From Leucocoprinus leucothites (taxonomy: Eukaryota > Basidiomycota > Agaricomycetes > Agaricales > Agaricaceae): a stretch of 64,000 nt of DNA. The notes under the pieces are model-generated. The model had not been told where the DNA came from and ran no database searches. It saw only the letters and a program-made list of their open reading frames with translations. The position numbers and the translations under genes were made by a program. This document shows, in pieces, positions 47,138 through 59,314 of this stretch (position 1 is its first letter; each line of letters starts with the position of its first letter). The stretch lies in assembly GCA_013368445.1 (NCBI GenBank), contig JAACJO010000012.1, positions 1,054,001 to 1,118,000 of the forward strand, in the 5' to 3' direction.

Positions 47138-50100
47138 TCATGGCCTTCCAAGGCCAAACTCCACATCCGCCGCCAACAAGACACTGCTCGTCCAGTCTTC
47201 CTCTGCCAAATCGTCATCATCCATTCCCAGGTGATTCAACGACACCTGTGACGATATTGCACTTCCTCTGATCCTCCCAATCACCGTCCTCCGCCTCGCC
47301 TCCACGTCATAGTCCTCTTCATAGCTACTTCCTTCCTCCACTGCGTGTTGCCTATTGACCGACTGCAAATCACTGACCGAACTCGCCGCACTCTTGAGAC
47401 TATACCAATCAGCAATCGGTGTCTGACCAATCATCGTCTTCACCCTCTCTATCTTCTCCTTCTGCTGTGGCTGAGCGGGCTTGGCAGTACCCGGCGGTGA
47501 CTCCTCCAAACCTAGCTGTTTCCGCAACGATGGTCCTTCCTCAAACGATGCATCCAACGCCGGTGGTAACTCTAGCACACTCGTCGATGTCCTCAAACTA
47601 TTGCTCATCGCAGTTCCAGGAGCAGTAACAGCCGACACAGGTGTCGACACTGACGAATCACTCGAGCATGAGCCATCACCACCACCAACGCTTCCACTTG
47701 CCAGGATCATGCTGGCCGTTTTCAGTTGTTGCGACACGAACGAATGCAAACCCCCACTTCCGGGTGCACTCCCCGGTGCCGAAGACGATCCATTGACTGC
47801 AATGATACCCTTCGGCCCGTTATTTAACGATCCAGCACTCTTCTTGAACATTAGCTTCAACGACGGCTTCTTCGTCCTCAAACCGATGCTGCCCGACACC
47901 TGACCCTTTCCAGAAGACGAAGAGCCCGCTGGAGAGACAGGTTCTGAGCCTGCTGAGCTATTCGAGTTTCTGTGGCCAAATGACGACAGACTAGGGAATG
48001 ATAACGTAGGAATCGAGCGCCTCTTGGAACTAGTAGGACTAGCCGGTGACTCTGGCATATTCTTGTCGAAGCTCGATGCCGTGGCGTTGGAGGGAGATGG
48101 TGCTGGGGTCGACGCATAAGGTAAGGGGCTACTGACAGCAAATCGTCTCACTTGGCCCTCTTCCCTCTCTACACCAATCTCGAGACCCGAAGGGACTGGC
48201 CCAACAACCTGGATTTTCGGACCCGCACCGGTAACGTGTGCAGCATCTCTGTTCGACAGATCTTTAACGGTGTCCAAAGCGTCAAGCGGCAAGTAGGCGG
48301 CGGATGATTGAGCAGATGATGTTAGTGGCGTTAACACCGACTCGGCACTCGATGAAAGTGTTCCCTCTGTTTCCTCTCCCCGAGCGGACCTCGTTGACAC
48401 GGATGCAGACGACAGGTCATCATGTAAGACTGAACTTTCCGTGGTCGACGCTTCTCGTGAGGATGAGACCAGTGCGGACGAGGCTATCGAAGCCGACGAA
48501 GCTTGCGACCTAGAATCGAGGTACACAGTGGGTATTTCCGGGCGGTTGACGACAGTCCATCGACGGTGTGCATTAACATCATCATCTTCGCACTCATCAT
48601 CATCTTCCGCGTTGTTCGCTGAGGTTTCTCGATCATCCTTCTGCGTCTGTTGATCGTCGCTATTCCGCCTGATGTCCAAAACGACCGTATCCCTTCGTAC
48701 ATCTAGAACTTCATTCTCATCCAACTTTGTGCCTTCCGATTCGGGTTCCGCATCGCGGTCGGTTTCTGAAACATCCACTAGACCGGACCACACTCCTTCC
48801 TCTTCACATAGCACTCTAAAAAGCTGGGCGCTGATGCTCAGACTCGGTAAGAACACCATTAACAAATTGCTCAGCGGCATCTTTGTCAGCTTGCTCTCCT
48901 TCGCTGTCGCCCTCACCAACTCAACCACTGTCCTCAGCAAATCTCGGTTCTCCTTTGGCATTTGTGCAATCAATGACCGAAGCGCCATGATCAGGTGGTG
49001 AGACGCAGGACGCGTTCCACCCAGAGAAGGTACGGCGAACGTTGAAAGGGAGGGAGGTTTACGAAGGTTGGGGACGGGGAATGCTGACGAGGTGGAGGAC
49101 ATGGAAGGAAGTGCGGATGGTGGTGGGTTATAATGCGAAGTGGGTTTCTGACTCGAGGGAAGACCAATACCTTTCCTCAGTCCCAACTGCGACACATGAG
49201 GATCAGCCGCGGACGCGCTTGAACTCTCCTGTTCAATCGCGGCGTCGAAATAGGGTGAGAGCTTCTGTGTCAATATGCTTTCAGGGACTAGGTAAAATTA
49301 GAGAAGGCGCACGCCCGAATTAATATATAGAGTTTGGGGGGAGAACCTATTCATAGTGCTCACGTTCGCGCAGGTAAGCTTTAAATGTTGATGCAACTGC
49401 ATGGGGATCCAAGTCGCCTGGAGCGCACCCTGACATATCGTAATCGACACCTGAAATCCCTTTAACACCCACATTTCGAAGTCAAAGGCGAAGATGAGCG
49501 TACCCGTATCAAACTCAGTCCTGAGCTTTGTGATGTGCGCGGCCCTACCAGGCACCCTAGATATCACAAATCACTATTAGTTAATTTTTCAAAAATGAAA
49601 AGAAGTTAATCATGGATTCGTGGTCGCTCAATCCCCACGGTCGCAGTTAAGACGACCAAAACATGGCAAGAAGACAATGGCGTGTCGCCACAGCTACTCG
49701 ATATGTAATCGAACGGAGTAGTGTACCCACCTGAAAAGCCCCTCTTCTTGCACGCCCCAGAGTAATAAATGCTGAGCACATCGCACCACCAATGCTGGCA
49801 ACATTCTCCGCTCATACACCTTCAGCTCCGGCCTGCCCATCAACTCTCTCCCACCAGTCTCCCTTCCCATATCCGCTTCTTCTTTACCTACCCAAACAGC
49901 GGTGTCTCTCACACACCTAGCCAAATCACGCTGAAACACGACACCGCTCGTAGCGGGAGCGCCATTCCTATTTCTCAGCGGACCTCTCAGAAGCACGCCG
50001 AGTACAGGGCCGGTGAACATGAATGCGTCCGAGTCTGAGCCGCTTTTTGTGGACCCTGAGCCGATAGAATGAGTCCCACTGGGGCCATTGGGCGTTCTCC

Positions 50101-51838
50101 GCATCTTCTTTTCCTTCTTGCTCGTTGGAACCTGCTGCAGCCGTTCACGCTCATTTCGCTCCTTGATCTCTTTAATATTCACAGCGTGCATGCTGCTATT
50201 GTGTGTGTGGTGCGTCGCGGAGCTCCGGGTCGATGGTGATCGAGAGAGGTTGAGAACTCCAAACTCATTTGGTAAGGAAGAAGGCGCTACTGAACTAACA
50301 GAGGCCGAGCTCGAGTACCCAGAAACCGAAGAAATAGAGGCAGAGGAGATGGAGCCAGAGTTGCTACTGCCATGATGACCCATATGACCAAGAGCGCCCC
50401 TGACCTTTTCCACCGCCTTTCTTGCAAGACCAGCAGCGGGAGCAAAACTGCTGCTGATGCTGACAGCGGTCTGCCGGAAGGAGGGAGGTGGTGGTGGATG
50501 ACTGGGAAGAGGTCGTTGAGTTGGATATGTGAAAGAGGCGTTGACATCAGGAGGGACGGGAGGAAGATTTCTGTTGGGAAGCATACGGTTGGGTGTCCAA
50601 GTTTGAGGGTGGTTCGAATGTGATGTCGCGAGAGAGGAGGATGTAGATGTGGGGTGGTTGTAGAAACCTTCAGATATAGAATGGGACGGCTGCTTGAGTT
50701 CAGCGGCGGATGCGTTGGGTGGAGTAAGGTGGGTATGGCCATTGGACGACGAATTGCTTCCTCCAATTCCAACATTCAGCGACATGGAGCGCCTCTTTGG
50801 CTTGAGGAGGGGACTCGACACCTTCTCTTCCGCTCGCACAATGACCATACTACCTCTCTGATCCTCAGAATCGTCAAAACTCCGGAACGAGTCGTCATCT
50901 TCTTCCAACATTGCAAGATCAACATCTACCGCGCTTAGTCGCTTATTCACCATGACGACTCCTGAACTTGTGGCTCCGTTCCCTGGTACGATTGTATAGG
51001 TCGACTGGAAGGACTCTGCCATTGAAACCGGTCTCGAGGAACGAGGACCGCCAGCACCAGGCCGGATAGTACAATGGCTGATAGTCGAATCGCTCTTGCG
51101 CTTATCAGCGTACTCCCGCTCTAAGAGGGCGCTTTCCGACTCTGACCTTGCTCTTGGCCGTTCGATGCGCCTGGGCTCCTCAACGTCAGGCTGGAGAGGG
51201 GTCCGCTCAGGCTCCTGAGCCCTGGGATTTCCCTGGATCATTTGTTTCTCCGTTTGTGAATGACCATCAGATGCGGAATAAGTTGACTGAACAGGGCCAG
51301 AAGATGAATTGGCGGGTCGTGATGGAAGTGATGGTTGAGCTTCAGTTGGTTGCTGGCGCTGCTGGTCAGAGATGGCAAGGAAGGTGAGGGCGGATTCCAT
51401 GCCGGGGGTCACTGGCATGATGGAGGAGCGGTTGGGCGGTACAACAGGAGCAGGAGGTTGAGGTCTTGTAGTAACGGAGGAGGTTGCCCCGGAGACAAAC
51501 TCGGTGGCGGACTTGGGTGGCGGCGGCGGCGGCGGGAGGGGACGGGGGTCATTGGCAGGCGGGGCCTTTTTCGGAGTGGAGGAGACGGAAGAGATGGAAG
51601 AGAGCTGGGAAGGCTGCTTAGGATGATTGGTGATAAATTTTGGAGGAGAGAGCACCTGGGCCGGCGACGATGCAGAACTAGGCGATACCTCGAGAGCAAC
51701 TGCCTGCCGCGCAATACCAAATGAACCAGCAAGCGAACGAGAATCATTGTCCTTCTCCTTTCTGCGACGACCAGCAAAAGCGCGGCGGACCTTGGCCGCG
51801 ACAGAGGGCTCTGTAGGCTTGCTGATTGAGGAGCCCAT
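47138..51838 (-). CDS. Large RhoGAP with N-terminal myristoylation-like motif
   Basis: Predicted 1,465 residues from four exons: 51838-49731, 49556-49504, 49450-49364 and 49287-47138. The RhoGAP domain turns off Rho-type GTPases. Its parts are spread over all four exons: VLGVLLRGPL and LPALVVRCAQHLLLWGVQEE, the arginine finger in EEGLFRVPG, HAVASTFKAYLRELPE (restored by splicing), LTQKLSPYFD and HHLIMALRSLIAQMPKENRD, then MPLSNLLMVFLPSL. Both flanks are long, Ser/Pro-rich and probably disordered. The start is uncertain: an ATG at 51931 would add 31 residues. I prefer 51838 because it gives MGSSISKP, a textbook N-myristoylation sequence, followed by a basic patch (KVRRAFAGRRRKEK) that would aid membrane binding. 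The closest relatives are probably SAC7/BAG7-type GAPs, but the target GTPase is not shown. Confidence 0.85.
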
Positions 51839-52016
51839 GGGAAGAGAGGAGGAGCGGGGAGCGACGACAGCTAGAGCATGGCTTTGGGGGCCATGGACGA
51901 CGGATATCTCCGCTGAACGGCCTGCCTGCATGTTGTCGCGTGGAGAGAGCCAAAGAGCACAGCTGTCACATTTAATGTCACACAAATAACATATCTAATG
52001 TATCTACACGTGCTAT

Positions 52017-53937
52017 CTACCTACCCACCAGCATCTCTTTCACCTAACAACATACAAATCAGCTTCTTAGTCTCATCCCCCTGACTCTCACACTTACCAG
52101 TTCGTACGTGAAGAACGATGTGGCTATACTCGGTGCAACCTTTACTGTTTCAGACATCAATCACTCTCTCTTTTAGTTAAATATAATAATAGTGAGTTCC
52201 ACTTACGCAGGTTCGGCCAGAGCCCCCGGTATAGCCCCTTAACACCCTCTCCGCGTAACGTGCTCGTCAATGCATCCAATGCACTGCTGTATTTCTGCCC
52301 TCCCTGCATTCCAGCAACCTGCATTTTTCGACGCAACACGTCAAACGGATACGTCAGCGTCTGCGAGATCGACCCTGCAAAACCAACGATCCCAGCCCTG
52401 GCCGTCAGTCCCTGATTTGCACATTACACCTAGTGTCCACACTCACCAGCAAGCGCACCACACGACAGCTTCCTCCCGACAGTCGCCTTCCCGGGAGGTG
52501 TAATGTACCCCCTCAGTGCCTCGTATGCCGCAAAATTGATCCCTACGTATGGTGCGACTCCGACCGCAGTCGTGATCAGTCCCCTGTATAGGGCTCTCAC
52601 CCCTCCCTCTTCTCGCATAACCTTCAGGGTCATCCCCCACATCGTCAAGTCCTTTGGTGAGTATTTAGATTTTAGCGCCTTTGCCGCACCCGAGGCCGCC
52701 GAAGCGACCGTACTCGTCGCATGTGAGGACGATGTATGATATCCCGACGCCAACGCCGTCTTGGCTTTTCCAGCCACCGATGATATCGCCCCACCTGTTG
52801 CATTAGTTACATTCCCTGCTGCGGCAGATACACCAGTCGGTACCGCATTTGTACCACCCGCGGTTGCAAAGTCGACCGACGCGGTGGCTATAGATAACCT
52901 CGATCGCACCAGGTCTAATGGATATGTTGAGCCTACATAGTGATAGTTCATCATTGATCAAAACATGAACCATTCGTCAGTTGATACATCAAGATCAATA
53001 CAACACAAAAACCAAAACTACTCACACACTGAAGTTATCCCAGCCAAAGCGCCAGCAACCAATCGTTTGGGTGTATCCAATTCTTTTGTCCCACGACGCG
53101 TCAACCACTGTTAACCCCCCGGCAAGTCAGCAGCCATTCATTTAATCAGGTTGTGAGAAGCAAAGAAGAAGCAAGTAGACAGATGACGTCAGTTCCCCTC
53201 ATTAACCAGGACAACAAATTTTAAACGCTCCGGTAGAGCTAGCTTCTCACACGCCGCAGAGACTCGCTCCATCCAGTAAATGAATCTACTCACCTTCTTC
53301 AGCTGCTCATACGTGGTGAACTGCACTGCACTATAACACCAAGGCCATCAGTCACTCGATCCAGTAATGCACAATAGAATGAAACCAAACCTAAGGGGTA
53401 AGAAAGAACCCTCAGCCATGCACATAAGACAGAACTGCCCAACAACACGCACCTGTAAGGGACAATTCTCAAACAATTGATTCCATTGCCTCGCATAAAC
53501 CCCCCAAACCCCTCCTCTCGCCACATCCGCACAAGGCTGTTCCAAACACCATTGTATGATGCATTCGACCCTCTAGGCTGCACCTGCCTGGACAACCATC
53601 ACCATCAGCTAAATCAAGTCCCGAACGATCTTCATTATAACTTACTGAATGATTTTCAGCCTTTCCAGGGGGCTGACAACAGTCCTCGAGGCAGCGCCTG
53701 CGCATCCACCCGCTAAATCCGTGAGCCAAGGCAGTCCAGTCAGCCCGGTTCCCCCGAAACCCAGAGAATACAACAATACTCACCGATAAAATACGATGCA
53801 ACTTCCGGACTCAAGAACAAAAATGCCAAGGTACTCTTCTTCACCTCTACGTCCTTATCCTTCACCCCCATTTGTACCGCCGTCTTCTCTTCGACCTTTT
53901 CCGTCGCCGCCGCAGTAGTAGTAGCTGTTGAACTCAT
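52017..53937 (-). CDS. Mitochondrial carrier, YPR011C/SLC25A42-like
   Basis: A member of the mitochondrial carrier family with three tandem repeats and six helices. The three signature motifs are SPLERLKIIQQVQ, YPLDLVRSRLS and YPFDVLRRKMQV. Other matched blocks are GFMRGNGINCLRIVPYSAVQ, GVAPYVGINFAAYEALRGY and LLKVAPSIATSFFTYELV (joined across an intron), ending KEMLVGR. Overall it resembles yeast YPR011C, which moves adenosine phosphosulfates, and the CoA/ADP carriers Leu5 and SLC25A42, so a nucleotide-type substrate is likely. The N-terminus (MSSTATTTAAATEKVEEK) is a low-complexity extension. The second matrix loop, after YPLDLVRSRLS, contains about 80-90 extra Ala/Thr/Ser/Gly-rich residues that most carriers lack. 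Several short introns. The start ATG is at 53935-53937 and the stop at 52017-52019. Confidence 0.9.
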
Positions 53938-55353
53938 CGCGAAGGGAAAGATACCAAATAAATGGATAGTGTAAAATGATAAAATGCCGATAGGAATAGG
54001 ATAGGATAATATGAGAATGCGACGATGGATAGCTTCAAGTCCTGGTGTATGTTAGGTCAACCCTTTCTGCAATGTTCAGGGCCGTTCTATAATCGAGTGC
54101 GAGTCGAAAAATCCAGAAAATCCAAACCCACGAAACGAGGGAGGGTATTGCACGAGGGTATAACCGGTCTAGTGATTTCAAATTCCGCCCGGATGAGTCC
54201 CTTCCGTATTGCAAATAGGGTGACGAGCGCCTTGGAGACGAATAGCGATGATCGACGTTGAGAAAGTGGTGTGTCGAATCCAAACACAGTAACCCCAAAA
54301 GCAGCTAAGCAATGCGTGCCTTGGAAAGAGGGTAGTACTTGGGTGACTGCAAACCCGATGAGAAGGGAGAATAATGCAAGGGTGATAGAGACACCAAAGG
54401 AGGGATAGAAACGGGAAAGAGAAAAGGGAAGTGGCTTGCAGTGCAAATGTGTGTGCGTGCGGTGCACTAACCACTGCCTTTGGTATTGGTCCATTCTCGC
54501 GTTCATTTTCCGTGCTCTGTCACGTGGCGCTTAATTGCCTTTTCCGTCCGTCTGTCACTGCTCCTGCTCATATCCCACACCCCAGCCACTGACTTGCTGC
54601 CACTCCGCCACTTCATGATTTGTCCTTTTGTTAATGCTATAATTGGCCCTTGAACTTGACATGGGTATGAACAAATATGTTTGCGTGCTCTTTCCTATAA
54701 GTATACTGACTCGAGCGCATTTGCCGCTCCCCTCATCGCCCTGTTATCGGCGGTTTTGACCTCTGCAAAACTGTTCACTCTGCTAGAAACGCAGCTATGA
54801 CCGCATGCATTTTACTTTAAGGAGGAATAACGGAAGACTTCGGGGATTTCAGCGCATCTCGTTCCAATAATATCGTCCAGTATATCAACTACATTTCATG
54901 CAACTCGAAAGGACACGGAAACCTGGTCAGTACTTAGTCAAATGTATAATTAGCACTTGAAATAATTTTGACTTATTCCAGATGAAGCATGCCTCTCCCA
55001 TACAGTGAAGTTGAGAAGACCGAGCTTGTCGTGATCATCCTCGGAATTAAAGTAAACGTGCTTATCAGTGCGTTCCCCCTTCTCCCCACGGAAGGAACAT
55101 AGTGGGGTTATCAAACAAATGGGACACTTTCGAACGCATTGGGCCTGCCTGACGGACCCCTTGATCACGAATGCGCGACATTCAACCGACGTCATAAAAG
55201 TATATGTCCATGCAATTAGATCAAGCTCGTTAATCTATATAACTTATCCAAGTCCCGAAGCACAAGTGACAACATAATGCAGCACAAACAAGCATAGTCC
55301 ATACATCAGTCCATAAACGGAGCAATCACAACAAGCAAACAACTATAGGCTAC
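53938..55353. other. Intergenic, 1.4 kb
   Basis: The promoter of the carrier gene on the right and the 3' end of the membrane-protein gene. A 139-residue minus-strand frame at 54506-54087 is hydrophobic in its middle but lacks any recognised pattern. I do not call a gene here. Confidence 0.35.
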
Positions 55354-57580
55354 TCATTCGACACCCCTTTGTGGGCTTAACCCTGCTCCACTACATTCCC
55401 CAGATTGAGATCGATACTCTGGAAGCGCAGCATCATAACCTGCACTGAAAGACATCCTCTGACTAATGGAAGATCTCATTCGAGGCCCGACAACTCCACT
55501 ACCACCTCCCCTACTGCCCACGCTCCCGCTAGTTGCCCTGGTCCGGGTCCTGGCTCCAGGCTCGTTTGTTTCATTAATCGTGGGCGCCGTAGGCCTCGCC
55601 GCTCCTGGTGGTAATGGAAGCGCACCCGTGGACACTCTCGCTACTAGCTGGTATTGCGGTATAACTTGGCTTGGCGGCCCAGGCTCAGATATCGACTGAG
55701 GGTGGTATGAAAGCACCGATTCGGAGCGAGTGTTTGATGACGGTGACTGCGTAGTTGAGGGAGTTGGAAGCGGCCTTTGATTCATGGCCCCGAGAGGAGG
55801 GGTCACGCTCGATGGCTGATTGAGAGGGTGAGACGATGTTGGAAACTGCATGGGGACTCCTATCAGCAGCCTCAAACAGGGCGACAACGAGGAGACTCAC
55901 GATCATAGTAGCAGAAGGCACCAGCGTGCCCTGTGAAGCACTATACTCCGGAAGAGGTACTGAAAACTCGCTTTGCTCCTGAGTGCCTTCGGAACCATTT
56001 CCATTACTGGCCACGCTGCTTGATTCCACGTCCACCGAGCTCCTGGTTCTTACGAGGGGCTGGTTTAAAACCGAAAGACCGGATAGTGATGATTGTTGCA
56101 TATGGTGCCGTATATTACCGGTCAAGTGAGAAGGGGACCTTGAAGTGTCGGAGAATGCGTTGAGGTGAACGCTCAAATTTCCCATTCCCATTCCCACTCC
56201 TACTTCATTCCTCACCTCCCCAAGTCTAATCGCCTCACTAACACCAGGAGACCCGAGGCTTGAGATCAGGTACTCCCCCTCTCGCTCAGACACTCCAGCA
56301 GCTCCATAGTCACCACCTTCGTCCAGGTCAAAACCTCTAGGTGTCATTTTCTTCCCCTTCGTCATTCGGTTCCACCAGCCTAAATTAAACAACCTCCCAA
56401 TTCCCTCTGAATCATTCCAGCCCTTCTCCTGCCGAAGGCAGTAATATAGGGATAGAAGGAATAACAGTATGAATGCGAAAGTTCCAACAGTGATAGCTGC
56501 TATAGCAGACGGAGATAGTCGGTTAGATGCTCTATCGATTTTAAGTGGAAAGTTCACTAGGTTCATAATAGTTGCACATACAGAGACTCGATAGTGTTCG
56601 TCGTAAAGACGTTCATGTAATCGATTGCCAGGTTCCCATTTTCATCAGACGCTGAACCTGTATATGTGACCTTGAGGGTCCGCTTTCCGGTACTAAGACC
56701 ACCCCTGAAATACAAAGTTGACTGTGGAATGTCCTGGGGGCTGTAAAATGAAAAATTTTGGGGAGCTTCGTTATCAAGTTGAACAGAGTATGAAGCGCCA
56801 CGTGGGCCGGAGGGCCCAAAGAGCGCTATCGCACCCCCAGTGAACGAGTATTGGAGCGACGACCCTGCCTCTGTCGATACACTGTTTGATATGAGCATTG
56901 GCTTGTCAACAGGAAGTAAAACACGCACTGTCCTGTCCCGCCAAAGAACGTGCCCAGATTACTAGGATTCGTTCGCCATGAGCCTTGGTACTTGATATCG
57001 GGATTCGTATCCTGTACCGTCTTGACCGTGAGCTCATCCTTCGAATCCGGTTTCCCAATGTATGACTGCCATGTAACCTACTCGGACGGACAAGTGATAC
57101 TTAGGCGATTCATCGTCACCACCAATACATAGCCACTCACATAATCAATGGCGAGTAGTTTGGTATCGTCTAAGTTCTTCATTATCACACTGTGCACCCC
57201 CTCTCCTAGTCCGTCTTCGCTAAATAGAAGCTGCCGAAGTCCCTGTGGGGACCCCGAGCCATCTATCTGGGGATAAACTTTGTCGTCGATCTGGACCTGA
57301 TAAAATCCGTGCTTTTCAGTTTTGCGGCCATAGACCTGAATACTATGCCCAGCGAATGTAAAAGTGACATTGGCGTTGCTGCTATTGGAAAACGTTGAAG
57401 TGCTCATGTAATATCTATGGACAATTCCGAGTAAGTGTCTAGAAGTAATTGAACTGAGCCTGGGTGCGCCTACGAGCTTGTGGAATTATCATGGCCGGAC
57501 AGCGCTGCGTACCAACTCGACGAAGGAAGCCATTGAAAGATGGGGGAAGAATCGTCGATGGTTGTCGTCAAACTTGGCAT
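55354..57580 (-). CDS. Single-pass membrane protein with two extracellular beta-sandwich-like modules
   Basis: A class of protein common in agaricomycetes. The N-terminus MPSLTTTIDDSSPIFQWLP has no signal peptide and leads into a first module (NVTFTFAGHSIQVYGR, GFYQVQIDDKVYP, LLAIDYV) and a second similar one (SLQYSFTGGAIALFGPSG, ASYSVQLDNEAPQNFSFYSP, LAIDYMNVFT). The repeated F-x-G-x-x-I-x-(V/L)-(Y/F)-G pattern shows internal duplication. One transmembrane helix follows (SAIAAITVGTFAFILLFLLS), then YYCLRQEK and a cytoplasmic tail of about 400 disordered Ser/Pro residues. Several introns were placed by frame, including 55900-55846, whose acceptor is the one that keeps the frame open. The modules may bind glycans or the wall, but the ligand and function are unknown. 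The start ATG is at 57578-57580. Confidence 0.75.
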
Positions 57581-58213
57581 ACGGAGAGCAGTGTTTCTCT
57601 CGTACGGATCGCGGTCAGAGCAATGTCGTCGCTGGGATTTGATTCTGACCAAAGAACAAGGAAACGAGCGCAGACAGGATCGAACCAGGCGCGCGCTTCG
57701 CCGACTTTGGCGAACCACTCCGAACCTGTTTATTCTCCCACAGCAAGAGCGTCTAATCTTCAGAGTGTCACCTCCGACCTCGACATAAATGCCGGAAGAT
57801 CGGTCTATAACTAAGCGGGAATCAAGGAGGTAGAGGGCGTTGACAACGCTGAGCACGAAACAGAGTTAAAGGCGAGCTAGAGAGCGGGACAAGAGTACAT
57901 CTTCGGTTGGATGACAGACAATCACTTCCACGAGGCTGCACGACCTGACAGTGAGAGTACATAATACATTTGGCGCCTGGAAAACTCGAACCCTGAAGTC
58001 ATTGACGTGGGTGCAGGCGCTTGAAGCTCAAAACGTTGTCAAGAATCTCACATTCAACATCATGTTGCCTGGACTCCCGTGCTTCAAATCAACGTCTCCA
58101 CAACCAGTATGCATCAAGCCGACGAAGGCGCAATGAGTTTGTCAAAGATCAAATAACACATTTTGGATATGAAGGTATAATCGAGACATCGTTAACTATC
58201 GTAATCATTATTG
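57581..58213. other. Intergenic, 0.6 kb
   Basis: The promoter of the membrane-protein gene and the 3' end of the zinc-finger gene. Nothing further recognised. Confidence 0.4.
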
Positions 58214-59314
58214 TCATCGTCGCGGTTCAGTCTCCACTGTCCTTCTATAAACACCCCTAGTGGGCAAGGGCACACAGGCGGATGGATTGTTTTGATGGCG
58301 AGTCATGGAATCGTATCGCGAGAAGGACTTCCCACAATACTCGCATTTGAATTTGCTTGAGCTGGCCCTTTCGTTAGGACAACTTGTAGAACCTTCCAGA
58401 TGCCTCTTTCTGTCGGAGTCTCTTGTAAATGTTTTACCACATCCACAACGCCATTTTTTCTTGCCATCCTGATCAAGTATGCAATAACCTGAGGAAGATT
58501 CTTCGGTACTTGAAGGAAGTTGTTCCACCATCCTGGGCGCACTGGCTCTTCTTGATCTCCTGGATTCACTCCAGTCATCCTCGGTGACGTTCCTTGTCGT
58601 TTGAGGAGAGTGCCTGTCGTGTGACCTGACTCTAGAACCGTTATTCGACCATGCAATAGAACTTGAACTTGAAGCCGCAGATGAAGCAGGGGAAGGAGTT
58701 TGTCGAGTGCCATAAAGAGAAGATGCCGAAGAACATGTTGATGACGCGGGCGATGGATTGAGCGTAAGTTGGTGACCGAAATCTGTCACCCAATAGGCTG
58801 GGGACTCCACAGACGGGACGGAATCCCAGTTTCCGCTGGAATTGGATTTCAAGAAAACGGGGGAGGTTGGCTGAGAAGCCGCGCCCCGATGGTGTTTAGA
58901 CTGAGCAGAACGTGCATCCTGCGGCAGCAAGTAGTGTCCAAAAGCAGTGGGCGAATACGACGGACCAGCCGAACCGTTAATCGAGAGTAGAGTTGATTGT
59001 GAATTAGCCTCTGATGGCTGTTCAAGGGACCCAGAACTGCGAAATATTGACCCAGATGGGCTCTGGATGAACATAGTTGTACCTCCAGGTGCAATAGTGT
59101 CTTCCCATGGTTTGGAACCCCTACGGAACCCCGTTAGCACAAGTAAAAACAAGTTCTCAAATACGACCCACCCCAGTTCTGATGAAGCAAGGAGAATTGG
59201 GTCTTCTCGCGTATAGCCACGTGTTCTTAACCGTGATCGCGGTTTGGTACGCCCACCGACATCACAAGCGTCATAATTAATGTAGGCGGAGAAATCTTCA
59301 GAGTAGGTCGTCAT
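58214..59314 (-). CDS. Zinc-finger protein with two C2HC-type fingers, putative transcription factor
   Basis: Predicted 349 residues from exons 59314-59172 and 59120-58214. The N-terminus is MTTYSEDFSAYINYDACD. A long Ser/Pro-rich region follows (TLNPSPASSTCSSASS, RQTPSPASSAASSSSS), then two zinc fingers at the C-terminus. Finger 1 is WRCGCGKTFTRDSDRKRH with a Cys five residues after the His; finger 2 is FKCEYCGKSFSRYDSMTRH, again with a Cys in place of the second His. Both are thus C2HC variants, and finger 1 has a C-x-C start instead of C-x2-C. The layout (disordered activator region, C-terminal fingers, a final basic RR) suits a fungal transcription factor. The 51-base intron keeps frame either way, so the unspliced form (366 residues) cannot be excluded. 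Confidence 0.8.
   Translation of the reverse strand: MTTYSEDFSAYINYDACDVGGRTKPRSRLRTRGYTREDPILLASSELGWVVFENLFLLVLTGFRRGSKPWEDTIAPGGTTMFIQSPSGSIFRSSGSLEQPSEANSQSTLLSINGSAGPSYSPTAFGHYLLPQDARSAQSKHHRGAASQPTSPVFLKSNSSGNWDSVPSVESPAYWVTDFGHQLTLNPSPASSTCSSASSLYGTRQTPSPASSAASSSSSIAWSNNGSRVRSHDRHSPQTTRNVTEDDWSESRRSRRASAPRMVEQLPSSTEESSSGYCILDQDGKKKWRCGCGKTFTRDSDRKRHLEGSTSCPNERASSSKFKCEYCGKSFSRYDSMTRHQNNPSACVPLPTRGVYRRTVETEPRR

Noticed and set aside
51409..51777. Arg/Leu/Pro-rich minus-strand ORF inside the RhoGAP gene
   Set aside because: Alternative frame of a Ser/Pro-rich coding exon with no independent signal.
47138..51838. Polarity gene cluster formed by CDC24 and the RhoGAP
   Set aside because: They are on opposite strands, separated by an unrelated glucosidase gene and 8 kb; no shared promoter is visible.
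54087..54506. 139-residue minus-strand ORF upstream of the carrier gene
   Set aside because: Hydrophobic but without topology, family pattern or splice support; most likely part of the promoter region.
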